A stretch of DNA of 64,000 bases, taken from Glebionis coronaria (Eukaryota; Streptophyta; Magnoliopsida; Asterales; Asteraceae). A program made the position numbers and the translations under genes. Position 1 is the first letter of the stretch; each line of letters begins with the position of its first letter. The stretch is from assembly GCA_025667525.1 (NCBI GenBank), contig CM046878.1, positions 398,432,433 to 398,496,432 of the forward strand. The letters are read 5' to 3'. Below are positions 45,643-56,887 of the stretch, piece after piece. The notes under the pieces are model-generated. The model did not search any database. It was not told where the DNA came from and saw only the letters and a program-made list of their open reading frames with translations.

Positions 45643-48600
45643 CAGGTTCTTCTAACACATGTACAGGGCGATGATTTTCAAACTGAACAAGATCTTTGTA
45701 TTTATTGGTGGTGACAAAGATATCACCCACACCATGTTGAACTAGATTGGCTCTCTTGTTCAGTTCCAGAATTAGATCTTGATCCTCCAGTGATATTTGG
45801 TTGCTGATGTTCAGATGTTGACCAAGTCTTTCATGATTTCTCACAAAGTGTTCAATTCTTGTGCGCAGTTCTACCCACCTCCTGGATGTTTTCTTTTCAA
45901 TGATTCTGCTCATCTCTAGCCATTCAGTATAGGAGAGCTCATTCCCTTGGGAGTCATCTATGATCTCATCAGCCCCATCAGCCCTATAGAACTTTAGAAT
46001 GATATCTCCCTTGTAAGTCATCATGTCAACATTTGTGATTTCTGAGAGACATCTTCTGTTAAACCTTGCTATACAGAATTTTTCGTATAACATCTTTTTC
46101 TTGAAGAGGCCTTCAACATCAGATTTTCCAATTCTTTAATATAAGCTTATCTTCAGATCTCTAAGCTTTTCTTCATTTTGAAGCTTGTGAATTTTATCAA
46201 GTTCTTTTTTAGTGGCCAGCCCAGACTTGATAATTCTTTCATCTAATGTGAATTCACCTTTGCTTTTGGGTTTGATGGGAGGTGACCCATTTTCAGATGA
46301 TTCAGTGTTGGTGGTAAGGCCAACAATATGAGTGTCCTTAGCTGAAGACTCCCCCTTAGTCTTAGCTGGACTGTCTTCACTAAAGGGAGATACATACACC
46401 ATAGGTTATTTTTGGGCCTTCTTCTGTGCATGTTTCTTAAAGAGCTGTTGAATAGTGACTTTCTCCCCCTCAGCAGAAGATTGCCCTACAGCTTCTAATG
46501 GACCCCCAGTAGGTAACCATGCACATATAAAGTCTAAGGTGGATGATATCTTGGTTAACATTGTTGGAACATTTGTAAGAGCATTTAGATTTTGCTGAAC
46601 TTCATCAGATAAGTTCAGCTTTTGTTGTTCCAGCAGACCCACCCTATCCTTGATCTTGGACACTGAATCACATAGCTCATTAAGCTGATTAGGAATCGTC
46701 TTGAATTCAACAGTAAGCTCAAAAGATGCAGCATTAATGGAGTCCATGAGGGAGGTGATATCTTTCTTGATAGAAGTGGTAGTGGCCACATCTTTCACCA
46801 ATGGCTTCAGTGCAGTGAGAATTGCATCTTTGATCTACTCAGCAGTGGGAGGAACTGGCCTTACTTTAAGAGTAATGAGTTTAGCATCAACAATAGCCTT
46901 TTCCTCCTTGAGCTTGGTCACCTGTGATTGTAGAACCAACACTTGATTTGTCAGTTCATTTACCTTGACGATTCGGGGGGATGGAGGCTTGGGAGTTTGA
47001 TCAGCATTGTCATCTTCAGATTCACTATCATCTAGGTTTACTTGAGCTCTTTCACTTAGCCCCAACTCCTTTTCTAAGTCATCGGCAGACATGATGAAAA
47101 TAAATGTAGGAAAGTGTCCCCCCTTGGCGCCAGTAGAGAGAGGCATTTCCTTCATTTTCTGTTGATCGCCACCTTCAGCGTGCTGGTTAGTTTCAAGTCC
47201 TTCACCACCAGGGTTGGTTTTACTTGATGGATCCTTAGATAGAGTCCCTGGTGATTTAAGATCAATGATAATGTTTTTGGTTCCTTCATTAGAACCCTGT
47301 TGTGGGGGAACTACATCATTAGAAACAGATAGGCCAGGGTCAGCATCAGTTGTTAGATTTGCTGAGACATCATTCGCTGATGCAGACTTAGAGTGCCAAA
47401 TGATAGAGATTGGTAATGAAATTTGAGATGCATTCATATTTAAATTGCTTACCGATGCTGACTCCACTCTATCGAGCTGAGGGTGCGCTCAATCTTCACC
47501 CTTCTCTCCTAAAGAAGTTGAGAGATGGGTTGCCTTCAGGGCCTCTTCATGCATGCCACCTTTAATAGAGACTGATGGTGGCGGCTGGCTTGGGTTCTGG
47601 TCCTTGGCTGAGGACTTTTGTTTCTTCAAAGCTTGGCCTTTTGGATCATCTGAATTCTTCTTTGATGAAGATTCTGTGGGGTGCCTCCTTTTCTTAGACC
47701 CACGTCTATACTTAAGAGTATTCACAGACGTGCTCTTTTGACGTGGTCCAGAAGAAGCTTCAGACTTTGTGCCTGTTAGATCCCCTTCTCTAGTTGGAGG
47801 AGTGTCATGTGGATCTTTAAACACTACTAGAGCATCTATAGAGCAAATGTCCAGCATGGGCTGTGTGAAAGGAGGTTCAGTGGTGCTGACTGGAATGTTC
47901 CAGCGATTGGTATCAAAGATTTTAAAAACTAGTTGAACTCCTTGGTTCTTTGAGTACTCTTCACCAAATTGGTCAGCAAAAATGAGGGACAAAAATGTGG
48001 TGTAGACAACATTCTTTTCCCTAGTTTTCTTCTCCATTTTTTCATGGAGATCTTCAAATATTAATTTTCCAAAATCAGCTTTTATGCCCTTTGCCAGAAA
48101 ATTCAAAATCAGGGCATCCTTTTGGTTAATTTGATCAAGCCCACCAGTTTTCCCACCCAGACACTCAATTAAGATGGACATCAAAAGTTTGCACTTAGGT
48201 GGTAAACAACTTCTCTTCAACCCCCATTTATCACCAATCTCTTCAGTGTATCCATTTTCTCTAAAAAATGTTTGGACAACAGAGAGATCATTGGGAACAG
48301 CCTCATATTTGCTAGAATCCTCCAAATAGTTTAACCCTAAAACCCTTCTAAACATCTTTAAATTTATTTTCCCATGAATACCCAAAGTTGTAGACACAAA
48401 CTCAATAGATTTCTTGTTTGTTGACCCTTGTGCTATGAACCAAAATTCTTTTAACACATTTTCAAACATAACCCCTGGATCCTTGAACAAGGCATCACGA
48501 ATCACACATATGGATAAAAAGTTTAGTACTTGTTTTCCTGGTTTAGATGTTAGGGTTTCTGGTTTGATCAAGGTTATGTTGTTGGGTTTAAAGAATATAT

Positions 48601-48682
48601 CCTCGATGGGTTAGTTTACATGGATGGAAGGATTGAGGGTGATCTCAGTCTTTTGTGGTTGTGAAGAAGATTCAACAGTCAT
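45605..48682 (-). pseudogene. E env-position ORF: one 1,026-codon frame with five stops
   Basis: An ATG at 48682-48680 opens a frame that reaches 45605 without any frameshift. It has stops at 48613-48611 (codon 24), 47491-47489, 46837-46835, 46408-46406 and 46138-46136. The N-terminal 360 codons include MFENVLKEFWFIAQG and VVYTTFLSLIFADQFGEEY, matching the Copia1 protein. A Ser/Lys-rich basic stretch follows (YRRGSKKRRHP), then acidic and coiled-coil parts (VTKLKEEKAIVDAKL). The C-terminal 163 codons form a compact-looking domain with a TEWLEMSRIIEKKTSRRW helix, unlike Copia1. No signal peptide or membrane span is evident. Its last codons run into the LTR. Function unknown. Confidence 0.75.
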
Positions 48683-49444
48683 TGATGTTTGTCGTGTGTG
48701 CTTTCTTTTGAAGAGAGAGAGAGAGAGAGTTGTGTGTGTTTTTTTTCAAAGTTTTTGCAAATGATATGAATCATCAATCTTCAAAAGATATATGTAAACA
48801 CTTTTTAAACTAATTTTTCAAATTTTGTAAAACATTTGAAAAGAGAATGAAACTTTTAGGGTTTCTTTCGAACAAATGCCACAAACTCTCTCATTAATGT
48901 TCTGAAAAAGGTGATGATTTCTGTTGCTTTGAACAGTGAAACGCCTCATTGTGTCAGAATGTTGTTGACTGTGATATGGATGCTTGATATTTCCTAAATA
49001 AACAATTGACACATTTTGAAAGAATGTTTTGTATTTATTCTCAAGAAATTTAATGCCATTTACTCCATTGAGTCACATGATTGATTTGTTTTAAAAGCTG
49101 TTGATCAGATATGCTGAAGCTGATAACAATTCTTGTGAGCTTCAGTGCGTCAGATGAGGCGAAAAAACCCCATATACATGTTCACATAAGTGAACAAGAC
49201 ATATGACATTACACGCTCCTCTACTCAGGCCTAGCTACTCAGCTGTATTAAAAATTTGTTCAGCATTGCTGAAGGAACCTTTTGATGACTGGTGATTACT
49301 TGTTCAGCTTTAGTGAATCAGATAAGGCGACAAAACATCATATACACAATCACATAAAGTGAAATAGACACATGACATTGCACACTCCTTTACTCAGACA
49401 ATGATACTTAATATTAATCAAAATCTTTTAAGAATGCTAAACCT
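48683..49444 (-). other. E spacer between RNase H and the env-position ORF
   Basis: 760 bp without coding potential. The 110 bp before the ATG are CT-rich on the minus strand, including a (CT)n run at 48715-48731, and a CATATATCT TATA-like site lies near 48787. The layout matches 15379-15502 of Copia1. Confidence 0.5.
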
Positions 49445-51039
49445 TCAAGCTTCTTCAGTGAATGCTAAAGGTTCATGTTTTGTATCATCAATGTTCAGCA
49501 TACAAAGATCCATTATCAATCTTTTGAAAGTTGGTTCATCCAATGGTTTGGTGAAGATATCAGCCAATTGGTATTGAGTGGGGATGAAATGTAATTCAAT
49601 GTCCCCTTTCACAATGTGATCTCTGATAAAGTGATATCTCATATCAGTGTGTTTTGTTCTTGAGTGGAGGACTGGATTATTGGATATTGCAATAGCACTA
49701 GTGTTATCACAAAGATTGGTACCTTTTCATATTCTATGTCATAATCAGACAGCTGGCTTTTCATCCAAAGAACATTGGCACAACATCCAGCAGTTGCCAC
49801 ATATTCAGCTTCTGCTGAAGACATGGCAACTCTTTGTTGCTTTTTAGCACTCCAACACACAAATTTGCCACCTAGCAATTGGCAGACACCAAAAGTGCTT
49901 TTTTTTGTCCAAATTGCAACCAGCATAGTCAGAATCTGAATACCCCTTTAGATCAAAACCTGAGGATTTGGGGTACCAAAGACCTAGACTTGGTGTACCT
50001 TTTAGGTATCTGAAGATTCTCTTTATAGTAGTAACGTGTGATTCCTTTGGATCTGCTTGGTATCTTGCACAAAGGCATGTAGAGAATTGAATGTCAAGTC
50101 TGCTTGTAGTTAAGTACATGAGTGACCCAATCATACCTCTATATTGAGTCTTATTGACTGATTGTCCAATGAGATCAGGTCCTAAGTTGTTAGGGGGTAC
50201 CATTGGAGTCTTCACTGAAGCACAATTGATATCATACTTCTTCAGCAGATCCTTGACATATTTTTCTTGATTGATGGAGATGCCTTGGTCAGATTATTTA
50301 ATCTGAAGACCAAGGAAGTATGTGAATTCTCCCATCATACTCATCTCAAGCTTACTGGTCATAAGCTTGGCAAATTGTTTGCAAAGTTTCAAGCTTGTAG
50401 AACCAAAGATTATGTCATACACATAAATTTATACCAGAATGGTGTCAGTTTTAGATTTATAGATGAACAAGGTGTTATCTATTTTTCCTCTAACAAATTT
50501 ATGTTCAATAAGAAAAGTTGAGAAAGTTTCATACCATGCTGTTGGAGCTTGCTTCAGTCCATACAAAGCTTTCTAAAGCTTGTAGACATGATTTGGGTTT
50601 TTACTACTCTTAAAGCCAGGAGACTGGGTAACATAAACTTCTTCTTTTAGGTCACCATTTAGGAATGCACTTTTGACATCCATTTGGTAGATGTTGAAGT
50701 TCATGTAAGTGGCATATGCAAGGAAGATTCGTATGGCTTCCATATGTGCAACTGGAGCAAAGGTTTGATCAAAATCAACACCAGGCTCTTGATTGAATCC
50801 TTGGGCCACCAGCCTAGCTTTATTTTTCGTCACTGCATTGGTTTCATCTCTTTTGAGCTTGTAAACCCATTTGGTGACAGTGGTTGATTTACCATATGGA
50901 AGAGGAACCAATTTCTAGACTTTGTTTCTTTCAAATTGATTGATTTCCTCTTGCATGGCATCCACCCATCCAGGGTGAGTGAGTGCTTCAGAATCTTTTG
51001 TAGGTTCAATTTTGAGAGAAAATTTGCATAGAGGCATTC
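49445..51039 (-). pseudogene. pol: E reverse transcriptase and RNase H (inactive site, frameshifts)
   Basis: Starts after the integrase stop with a GWVDAMQEE-type segment near 50960. TFAPVAHMEAIR and [12 protein letters not shown] (first Asp) are present at about 50680-50770. The active site reads YVYD instead of YVDD: the codon at 50419-50417 is TAT, and a TAA lies just upstream. The RNase H part shows SDSDYAG near 49940, AEAEYVA near 49810 and RYHFIRDHIVKGDIELHF near 49620, with a frameshift near 49700 that destroys the third site. It ends in DIFTKPLDEP and a short tail. A lost A near 51005 is the frameshift at the integrase junction. Confidence 0.85.
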
Positions 51040-52974
51040 TCAAGATGAAGCTGCACTCAGTTTCTTTGCCATAGATCTAGTGACTCTACCTTCACCAGGA
51101 TTACCTATTATGTTCACCAGCTCTATGTGACTATTTTGATTCCAAGATTTTTGTGGAGCTGGTGAATAGGTACTGGTATCATGATTAGAGCTAGAGCTTG
51201 GAAGTCCATGACATGGACTTGGGCTTGGAATGTCTCTAGTTTCTACTAAAGGATATTCAGTGGACAAGGGTTCAATCATTGGAGGGCTTCCTTCTTGGTC
51301 AGAAGAAGCATATCCTAGACCTAATTCCCTAGAGATGATAGGAGAGCTTTGAGTAAGGGGCTCAGATTGTTCTTCAGCAGCTGCATATGGTTGATCATAT
51401 TGATCATGTGTGTCAGCATGCTGATTGTTTTGAGACTGACCATTTTGGTCATTTGGGTTTCCTTGCTGATCATTTTGATTATTTTGAGATTGATCATTAT
51501 TTGATTGATAGCCATCAGTATGTGATACTAAAGGATTTTCTTTTGTAGGACTTGTCATATCTTCAAATGGATCAATATGAGGGACTGAGTTGCTAGTTTG
51601 ATATTTTTGAGAAGGCTCATAGTGATTAAATTCATCATATGGATAATTTTGAGATTCATGTATATGAAGTTCATCATCGGATGGATTTGTAAAAGTGAGA
51701 GCTTCAGAACTTTCATTGAATGTGATGTGATAGGTTTCTTCAATACATTGTCTTCTTGTGTTGAAGACTCTGTATGCTTTAGATACTAGGGAGTATCCAA
51801 GAAAGTAACCATAATCAGATTTTTTATCAAACTTCCCAAGGTGATCCTTGTGATTGTGAATGAATACTGGACACCCAAACACATGTAAGAATGTAATGTT
51901 TGGAATTCTCCCCCTGAAGACTTCATAGGGAGTCTTCATGTGTCTCTTCATAATGATGGATCTATTTTGAGTGTAGCAAGCAGTGGCTACAGCATCAGTC
52001 CAAAAATGCTTAGAGAGAGCAGATCCAGCAAGCATTTTCCTTGCTGTTTCAATCAAAGTCCTGTTGCTTCTTTCAATCACATCATTTTGTTCATGTGTGT
52101 AAGGAGATGAGAAATTTTGGGAAATTCCTTTGTCATCATAGAATTTGATCAGTGAGTGATTTCTGAATTCAGTGCCATTATCGGTTCTGAGTTGTTTGAC
52201 TTGAGTGTCATTTTTATTTTTAACTCTTTTGATAAATGACGTTATGGCATCTAGTGCATGGCTTTTCTTTGTCAGAAAATATACCCAGGTGTACCTAGAG
52301 TACTCATCAACAATGACAAGTGTATATTTTTCATGAAAAATGGCCCTAGGTGATACTGGGATAAATAAGTCCATGTGAATCAAATGAAGACTTTCTTTGA
52401 TTGAGAAAGTTTGCTTTGTTTTAAAACTGGCTCTATGGTGCTTACCTTTTTCACATGCTGGGCATGGTTTGTCCTGGGAGTAGACAAGTGAAGGAAGACC
52501 AATAACAAGATTTTGATTTTCCAGTAGAGTTATTGTTTTGAAATTGAGATGTGAGAGCCTCTTATGCCAAAGCCAATTGGTAATATTGGAGGCTTTAGCA
52601 AAGAAGCATGTCTCCTGAGTAGAGTTCATGTTCATGACATAAACGTCTTTGACTCTTGGAGCAATCATCACAATTTCATTATTGGAGTTGAAGATTGTAC
52701 CTTTTTTGTCATCAAACAGCACAAGATACTTTGCATCACAAAGTTGACTTATGCTAATGAGGTTGTGCTTCAATCCATTTACATATGCTACCCTTGAGAA
52801 AATTATACCATTGCATTTTACTGAACCAAATCCTTCAGTAGTAGCTGATGAGTTATCACCAAAAATAACTTTGGGACCTTGTTCCTCCTTATACTTGTGC
52901 AGATAACTTTTGGTGCCAGTCATGTGCCTTGAGCAGCCACTATCCAGGTACCAAATAGGCTTCCTGAGATCACA
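51040..52974 (-). pseudogene. pol: E protease and integrase, 644 codons open
   Basis: The longest intact pol segment in the window. The frame opens after a stop at 52977-52975. The protease site WYLDSGCSRHMTG lies at residues about 7-19, so the apparent ATG at 52923 is inside protease and not a start. Next come the integrase zinc finger (LWHKRLSHLNF ... CPACEKGKH), the catalytic core with HMDLF (Asp), LRTDNGTEF (Asp) and NDVIERSN (Glu; usually NGVAER), and the C-terminal region. An Asn/Gln/Asp-rich low-complexity tail follows (QSQNNQNDQQGNPNDQNGQ). It ends at a TGA, probably from CGA, where related proteins continue. Confidence 0.85.
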
Positions 52975-53205
52975 CTACACAAGTTAAGGAAATGGTCAGT
53001 TTCGTTTTGAAATCCACCTTTGTTGGGTGGGGGTTTTAGATCTAGAAGGTGTTCTAGATCTGAAGGGTCCTCTTGTTGAGGGTATGTGTGATTGCTCAGA
53101 AGAAGAAGAGGTCTGAACAGCTTTTGCTTTCTTAGCCTGGAGGGCTTCACCTCTTCTGAACCACTCTATATGGTTGTGATCAGATGTAGTGTGGACATCG
53201 CTTCC

Positions 53206-53691
53206 ACAAGTCTCACAACATTTGGTAATAGAGTTTGGGTTTCTTGGTTTAATACCTCTTCTGAGTCAGATGATTCGATTATGTCCATGAGTGTCATGGT
53301 CATAACTTCCACAAATATTACAAACAGGGTAATAGTGACAGTCATCTGAGTGATGATTGCCCATACCACAATGAATGCATGGTGGGAAAGGCATATTTCT
53401 CCTGGAATGAGATGCTTCAGATTTTCGAGCATCATCACTTGTTTTGGCCAGCATATACTGAGTGTGTTCACAAGTGCGATGGTCAGTCCTTTCACATTTG
53501 GTACAATAAATCACTTTTAAGCAAGTTTCAGTGAGATGGTTATTTAGACCACATAAATCACACGCCCTTTTAAATTGTGTCTTGTACTTGAGATGAGGAG
53601 AGTCTGAAGGTTCATCTCTGAGTCGAGTTGGTGTTTGCTGCTGCCTGAGTTGCAATTTAAGATCATTGATCTCTTGCATGACAAGAGACAT
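53206..53691 (-). pseudogene. E second zinc-knuckle cluster (four fingers) before protease
   Basis: A 141-codon open stretch (53691-53266) encodes four closely spaced Cys/His fingers: CDLCGLNNHLTETC, CTKCERTDHRTCEH, CIHCGMGNHHSDDC and CNICGSYDHDTHGH. Two are C-X2-C-X4-H-X4-C and two end in His. A short coiled coil (VMQEINDLKLQLRQQQ) precedes them. Further Cys/His codons continue in another frame toward 53206. Copia1 has a degraded version (9404-9762). Likely RNA or DNA binding within the polyprotein, by analogy with gag knuckles. Confidence 0.7.
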
Positions 53692-54635
53692 TCTCTCATC
53701 TTCATCAGATATTCTTCAGTTTATTTGTTGAAACTGAAGAGGTAGTTCCCATATATGAACCTTCAGCAGGAGCTGAAGAGTTCTTTGAAGTGTCAATTTT
53801 GACATGCTTGGAAGAACTACCTTTATGTGTGGTGTGAGACTTGATGATAGACTGGATAGTATTGGGTCAAATAGAGGGTTTAGCACCAGCTAGCTTCTCT
53901 AAAAGAGGAAGTGGGGTACTTACTTCATTCTCTATATCATCATCTGAGTCATCCTCAGTAACTGAGGACTGGTGCTGAAGTGTCAACACTTTCTTGAAAC
54001 TCAGGAAGAAGGATTCGTCTAGTGTCATGATTGGGTTAATTCTCTTCAACTGACCTTTCAATGTCAGGGATCGTGCTACTATCCTCGTTTGAGGCTTTGG
54101 CAAAGACAATAGGTTTTGTGGTGGAGGATCCTTCAGCACCAAGCATTTTCCTCTTTTGAGCAGGTATTTGTTCACTTATGCATTGATTTACCCTATAAGA
54201 GTTTCTAAGACAAGATTTAACAATGTCTTTTGCTTCTTTTAGTTCCACTCTAAGAGAGTTATTTTTCTCTAAAATTTCTTTGTTCAATTGTTGAAAAGTA
54301 AGAATATCAAGTTTAGCTTCTTTTAGCTCTATTTACTTACTTTCAAAATCTTCAAGTTGTAGAACAAGTTTGTGAAATTTTTCAAGCAAATTGTTTCTTT
54401 GCTCTTCAACAAATTTTAGATCAATGCACAAGTAATCAAAGACAAATTTAAGGTCATCTTTATATTCTAATTCAAGAAGAGTTTGTACCTTTTGGATAGT
54501 GACATTGACCCATTCACCATTTCTGGCACTTTCTTTGGTCACAACATTTGAATTGGCCCCTTCATCATCAGCAAGTGCCATCAGCACTTTCACATTTACC
54601 ATTTCATCATCATCTGAAGAAACATCTTCTTCATC
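53692..54635 (-). pseudogene. E Gag-Pol linker: acidic and coiled-coil segment
   Basis: Continues the gag frame after its stop through 54036, with a stop near 54333, and then switches frame. It includes FVEEQRNNLLEKFHKLVLQL and NKEILEKNNSLRVELKEAK, both coiled-coil in character, and a DDSDDDIENE acidic run. Same position and partial identity as 8557-9403 of Copia1. Confidence 0.65.
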
Positions 54636-55823
54636 TCATTCATAGGCTTCAGCAACAAGCCCTTTGTTCTTTTCTTGTTTGGGAGTCTTGGATGAGGAGC
54701 TTCCAGTGCTCATTAAGGCCAATCTTGCCTTGCTTTCTCTGTATTTGGCTTCAAAGTCTTTTGTTGGTCTGAGTTCAACCCTTCTTTGCTGAAATGGAGT
54801 AGAAGCAATTTGTTTTGGTTGAAATGATGATTGACCAGTTGGTCTTGATTGAGCTGGTGAGGAATATGAAGAGAGAGATGTTTTTGAATAACAATCCCTA
54901 GCATAATGACTAGTCTTCCCACATTTGTAGCAATCAGTGTCAAATGAAGCTTTTGTGGAGCTGGAGAACTTGCCTCCTTTCTTAAAGAACCTTCTAGACT
55001 TTGCCAGAAGTGCTCTTTCATGAAATTCCTCTTTGAGGTCATTTAGATATTCCTCACTAGATCTAGTATCTTCCTCATCATCAGGACTATCTTGGTAGTC
55101 TTGAATGACAGCTTCACTGAAGAAGGCTATGGACAAGGGTGTAGCAATGGTTAATGCTTTACTCTTGCTTGAGCCATCATAAATCCTATCAACTAGGTTT
55201 TCTTCATATTTCAGTTTCCTAAAAAGAGAGACTAGATCACAATCTTTAATGTGATTAGCATTTTGGCAGAAACTGAGCCACTTCTTTGGCAATGCATTAA
55301 CAAAAACTGTGTTGATTTCAAGTTTTGAAAGCTCAACACCATCATTCACAAGTTCATTCATCAGTGCTTTGTATCTGGTGAATGTTTGTGTGAGGGTTTC
55401 CCCTTCTTTGTGCTTGAAGGTGTTGTATTGAAGCTTTAAATCCATGATTCTGGTTTCTTTTACATCAGAGGGTCCCTCATGGTAAAGAATAAGGTCCTCC
55501 CATGTTGCTTTGGCTATTTTACAATTTACAACAGAATTCATTTGGTCATCTAGGAGTACAGACATGATGAGACTTTTGAGACGCTGATCTAGGTTAGCAG
55601 CTTTTCTCTCATCAATAGTCCATTGTACTTCAGGTTTTTTGTTGTCCCCAACCATGGGAACAAAAGGACCATTTTCAATGATTCCAAGTAATTGAGGTTC
55701 AATTCCAACCATGTGGACAAGAAACCTCTTCTTTAAATTTGTAAAGTTGGCTACCTCTAGTACAGGAGCAGCATTGAGTGGGCCACCCCTATATTCAAGG
55801 GTTTGTTGTATAACTTGAGCCAT
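54636..55823 (-). CDS. gag: E Gag (capsid and nucleocapsid), 395 aa
   Basis: ATG 67 bp downstream of the primer site. Residues about 20-220 are a UBN2-type capsid region (IIENGPFVPM near 45, KATWEDLILYHEGPSDVKE near 105, LPKKWLSFCQN near 170). An acidic DDEEDTRSSEEYL stretch is followed by a CCHC knuckle CYKCGKTSHYARDC near residue 290 and a basic Gln/Pro-rich tail. It ends at a TGA just before DEEDVSSDDD-type codons that continue in frame, so it may be truncated relative to the ancestor. Homologous to Copia1 Gag, with the same order of parts. Confidence 0.9.
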   Translation of the reverse strand: MAQVIQQTLEYRGGPLNAAPVLEVANFTNLKKRFLVHMVGIEPQLLGIIENGPFVPMVGDNKKPEVQWTIDERKAANLDQRLKSLIMSVLLDDQMNSVVNCKIAKATWEDLILYHEGPSDVKETRIMDLKLQYNTFKHKEGETLTQTFTRYKALMNELVNDGVELSKLEINTVFVNALPKKWLSFCQNANHIKDCDLVSLFRKLKYEENLVDRIYDGSSKSKALTIATPLSIAFFSEAVIQDYQDSPDDEEDTRSSEEYLNDLKEEFHERALLAKSRRFFKKGGKFSSSTKASFDTDCYKCGKTSHYARDCYSKTSLSSYSSPAQSRPTGQSSFQPKQIASTPFQQRRVELRPTKDFEAKYRESKARLALMSTGSSSSKTPKQEKNKGLVAEAYE

Positions 55824-55890
55824 TTTGGATCTTGATCTGAAAACTTTTAAATGAGCAGTTTAATAAAATAAGAGTTTAACTAATCAAACT

Positions 55891-55902
55891 GCTCTGATAC
55901 CA
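55891..55902 (-). other. E primer-binding site
   Basis: GCTCTGATACCA on the plus strand, the exact complement of TGGTATCAGAGC, two bases before the E 5' LTR. Confidence 0.88.
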
Positions 55903-55904
55903 CT

Positions 55905-56814
55905 TTTTGGTCCCTTGTAATTCTTTAATACTTATTAACTTAAGTAATAACTTCTTACTTCGACTCAAGTGAGTTGTCTTAACAATAGATAAGAACTATG
56001 AAAGATTAAAACAACAATACCAATATACTTTTCAACGTATAGACTTTATTAGAATCAAATAAAGAATCTATAACCCACTTTGTTTACGGAATAATAAAGT
56101 GGTTGAATGACAATGTGCTTTGATCTCCTCTACTTAAACGTCTAACCAAAGTTAAAGTCTAAGCTCCAATCTAAACGTTCATATGCGTCTTGGCTATATG
56201 GTTTAGTTGGTATCGAGAGAGAAAGGTTTTCCAGAGTTTAAGCTCTTGTATTGGTTAACCCTTTCTCTCCCAATGTACACTCCTTATATAGGCAGTGTAA
56301 TTAGGGTTTGCATTTTGCATGTACCAATGCATGGGTTTATCCAGTGGGTGGTTGATGCCCATACTGGATAAACAGTACAAAGTACATATTAATCTATTCT
56401 AGAAAAGATAAAGGCTGTACTTATATCTAAGTATACAAGCAACCTACTTTAACTTAAAGTTATCTTTTCCCGCCTAATGCAAACCATCAAAATACTAAAG
56501 AGTCTTCAGTATCCTAGAGGAGATCGACATCATTCAGTTTGGTATTGTCAAGCCAAACTGAACTGAAAGCCCTTCTTTAGTCCTTGTTCTTCAGCAACTA
56601 GACCGCCTAGTATTTGAAGCGAAGACTCCTTTGTCTTCTAAGTTCACTGGAAGGGGAGTGCTGAACTTTCTTCAGCTATAAGGTCTTCAGTAGGAACTTT
56701 GTTTCTCTGGTCATCCTTCAGCAGACTGGCCTTACTGCTGAGCATGAAACACTTAGGGGGATTTTATATTCAAATCCTAGAGTTGCTTCAGGGTCAGTAA
56801 ATACTGCCCCAACA
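55905..56814 (-). repeat. E 5' LTR (910 bp)
   Basis: Plus-strand TTTTGGTCCC ... ACTGCCCCAACA. Roughly 95-97% identical to 44732-45642 by eye. A minus-strand TATATAAGG box lies near 56288, upstream of a conserved GTGTACATTGGG block. Confidence 0.9.
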
Positions 56815-56887
56815 TGAAGAATTCGGTATAGGCAGATTTAGTCCCTGTCTTTGTATTTTGACTTATCAACTCATTTTTGATCCAACA

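Larger units (their letters stand above)
44732..56814 (-). mobile_element. E: SIRE-like Copia retrotransposon with an env-position ORF
   Basis: Complete minus-strand element, 12.1 kb, with 910-bp LTRs and the perfect duplication TGAAG (44727-44731 and 56815-56819). Minus-strand order: LTR, primer site, gag, coiled-coil linker, zinc-knuckle cluster, protease, integrase, reverse transcriptase, RNase H, env-position ORF, LTR. It is the same lineage as Copia1 but a clearly different family. Decayed: the reverse transcriptase active site is changed, the last ORF has five stops, and the purine tract before the 3' LTR is not recognisable. Confidence 0.92.
41256..56887 (-). mobile_element. D: non-coding Copia-type element in partial tandem, hosting E
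   Basis: The outermost duplication is GCTTG (41251-41255 and 56888-56892). Inside are LTR1 (41256-41707), internal DNA (41708-43935), LTR2 (43936-44386), a second internal stretch (44387-44701) and part of LTR3 (44702-44731, continued 56815-56887). E is inserted in LTR3. Internal DNA is about 2.2 kb with no gag or pol. One target duplication around three LTRs points to unequal recombination after a single insertion. Ends resemble those of C and T0. Confidence 0.82.
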
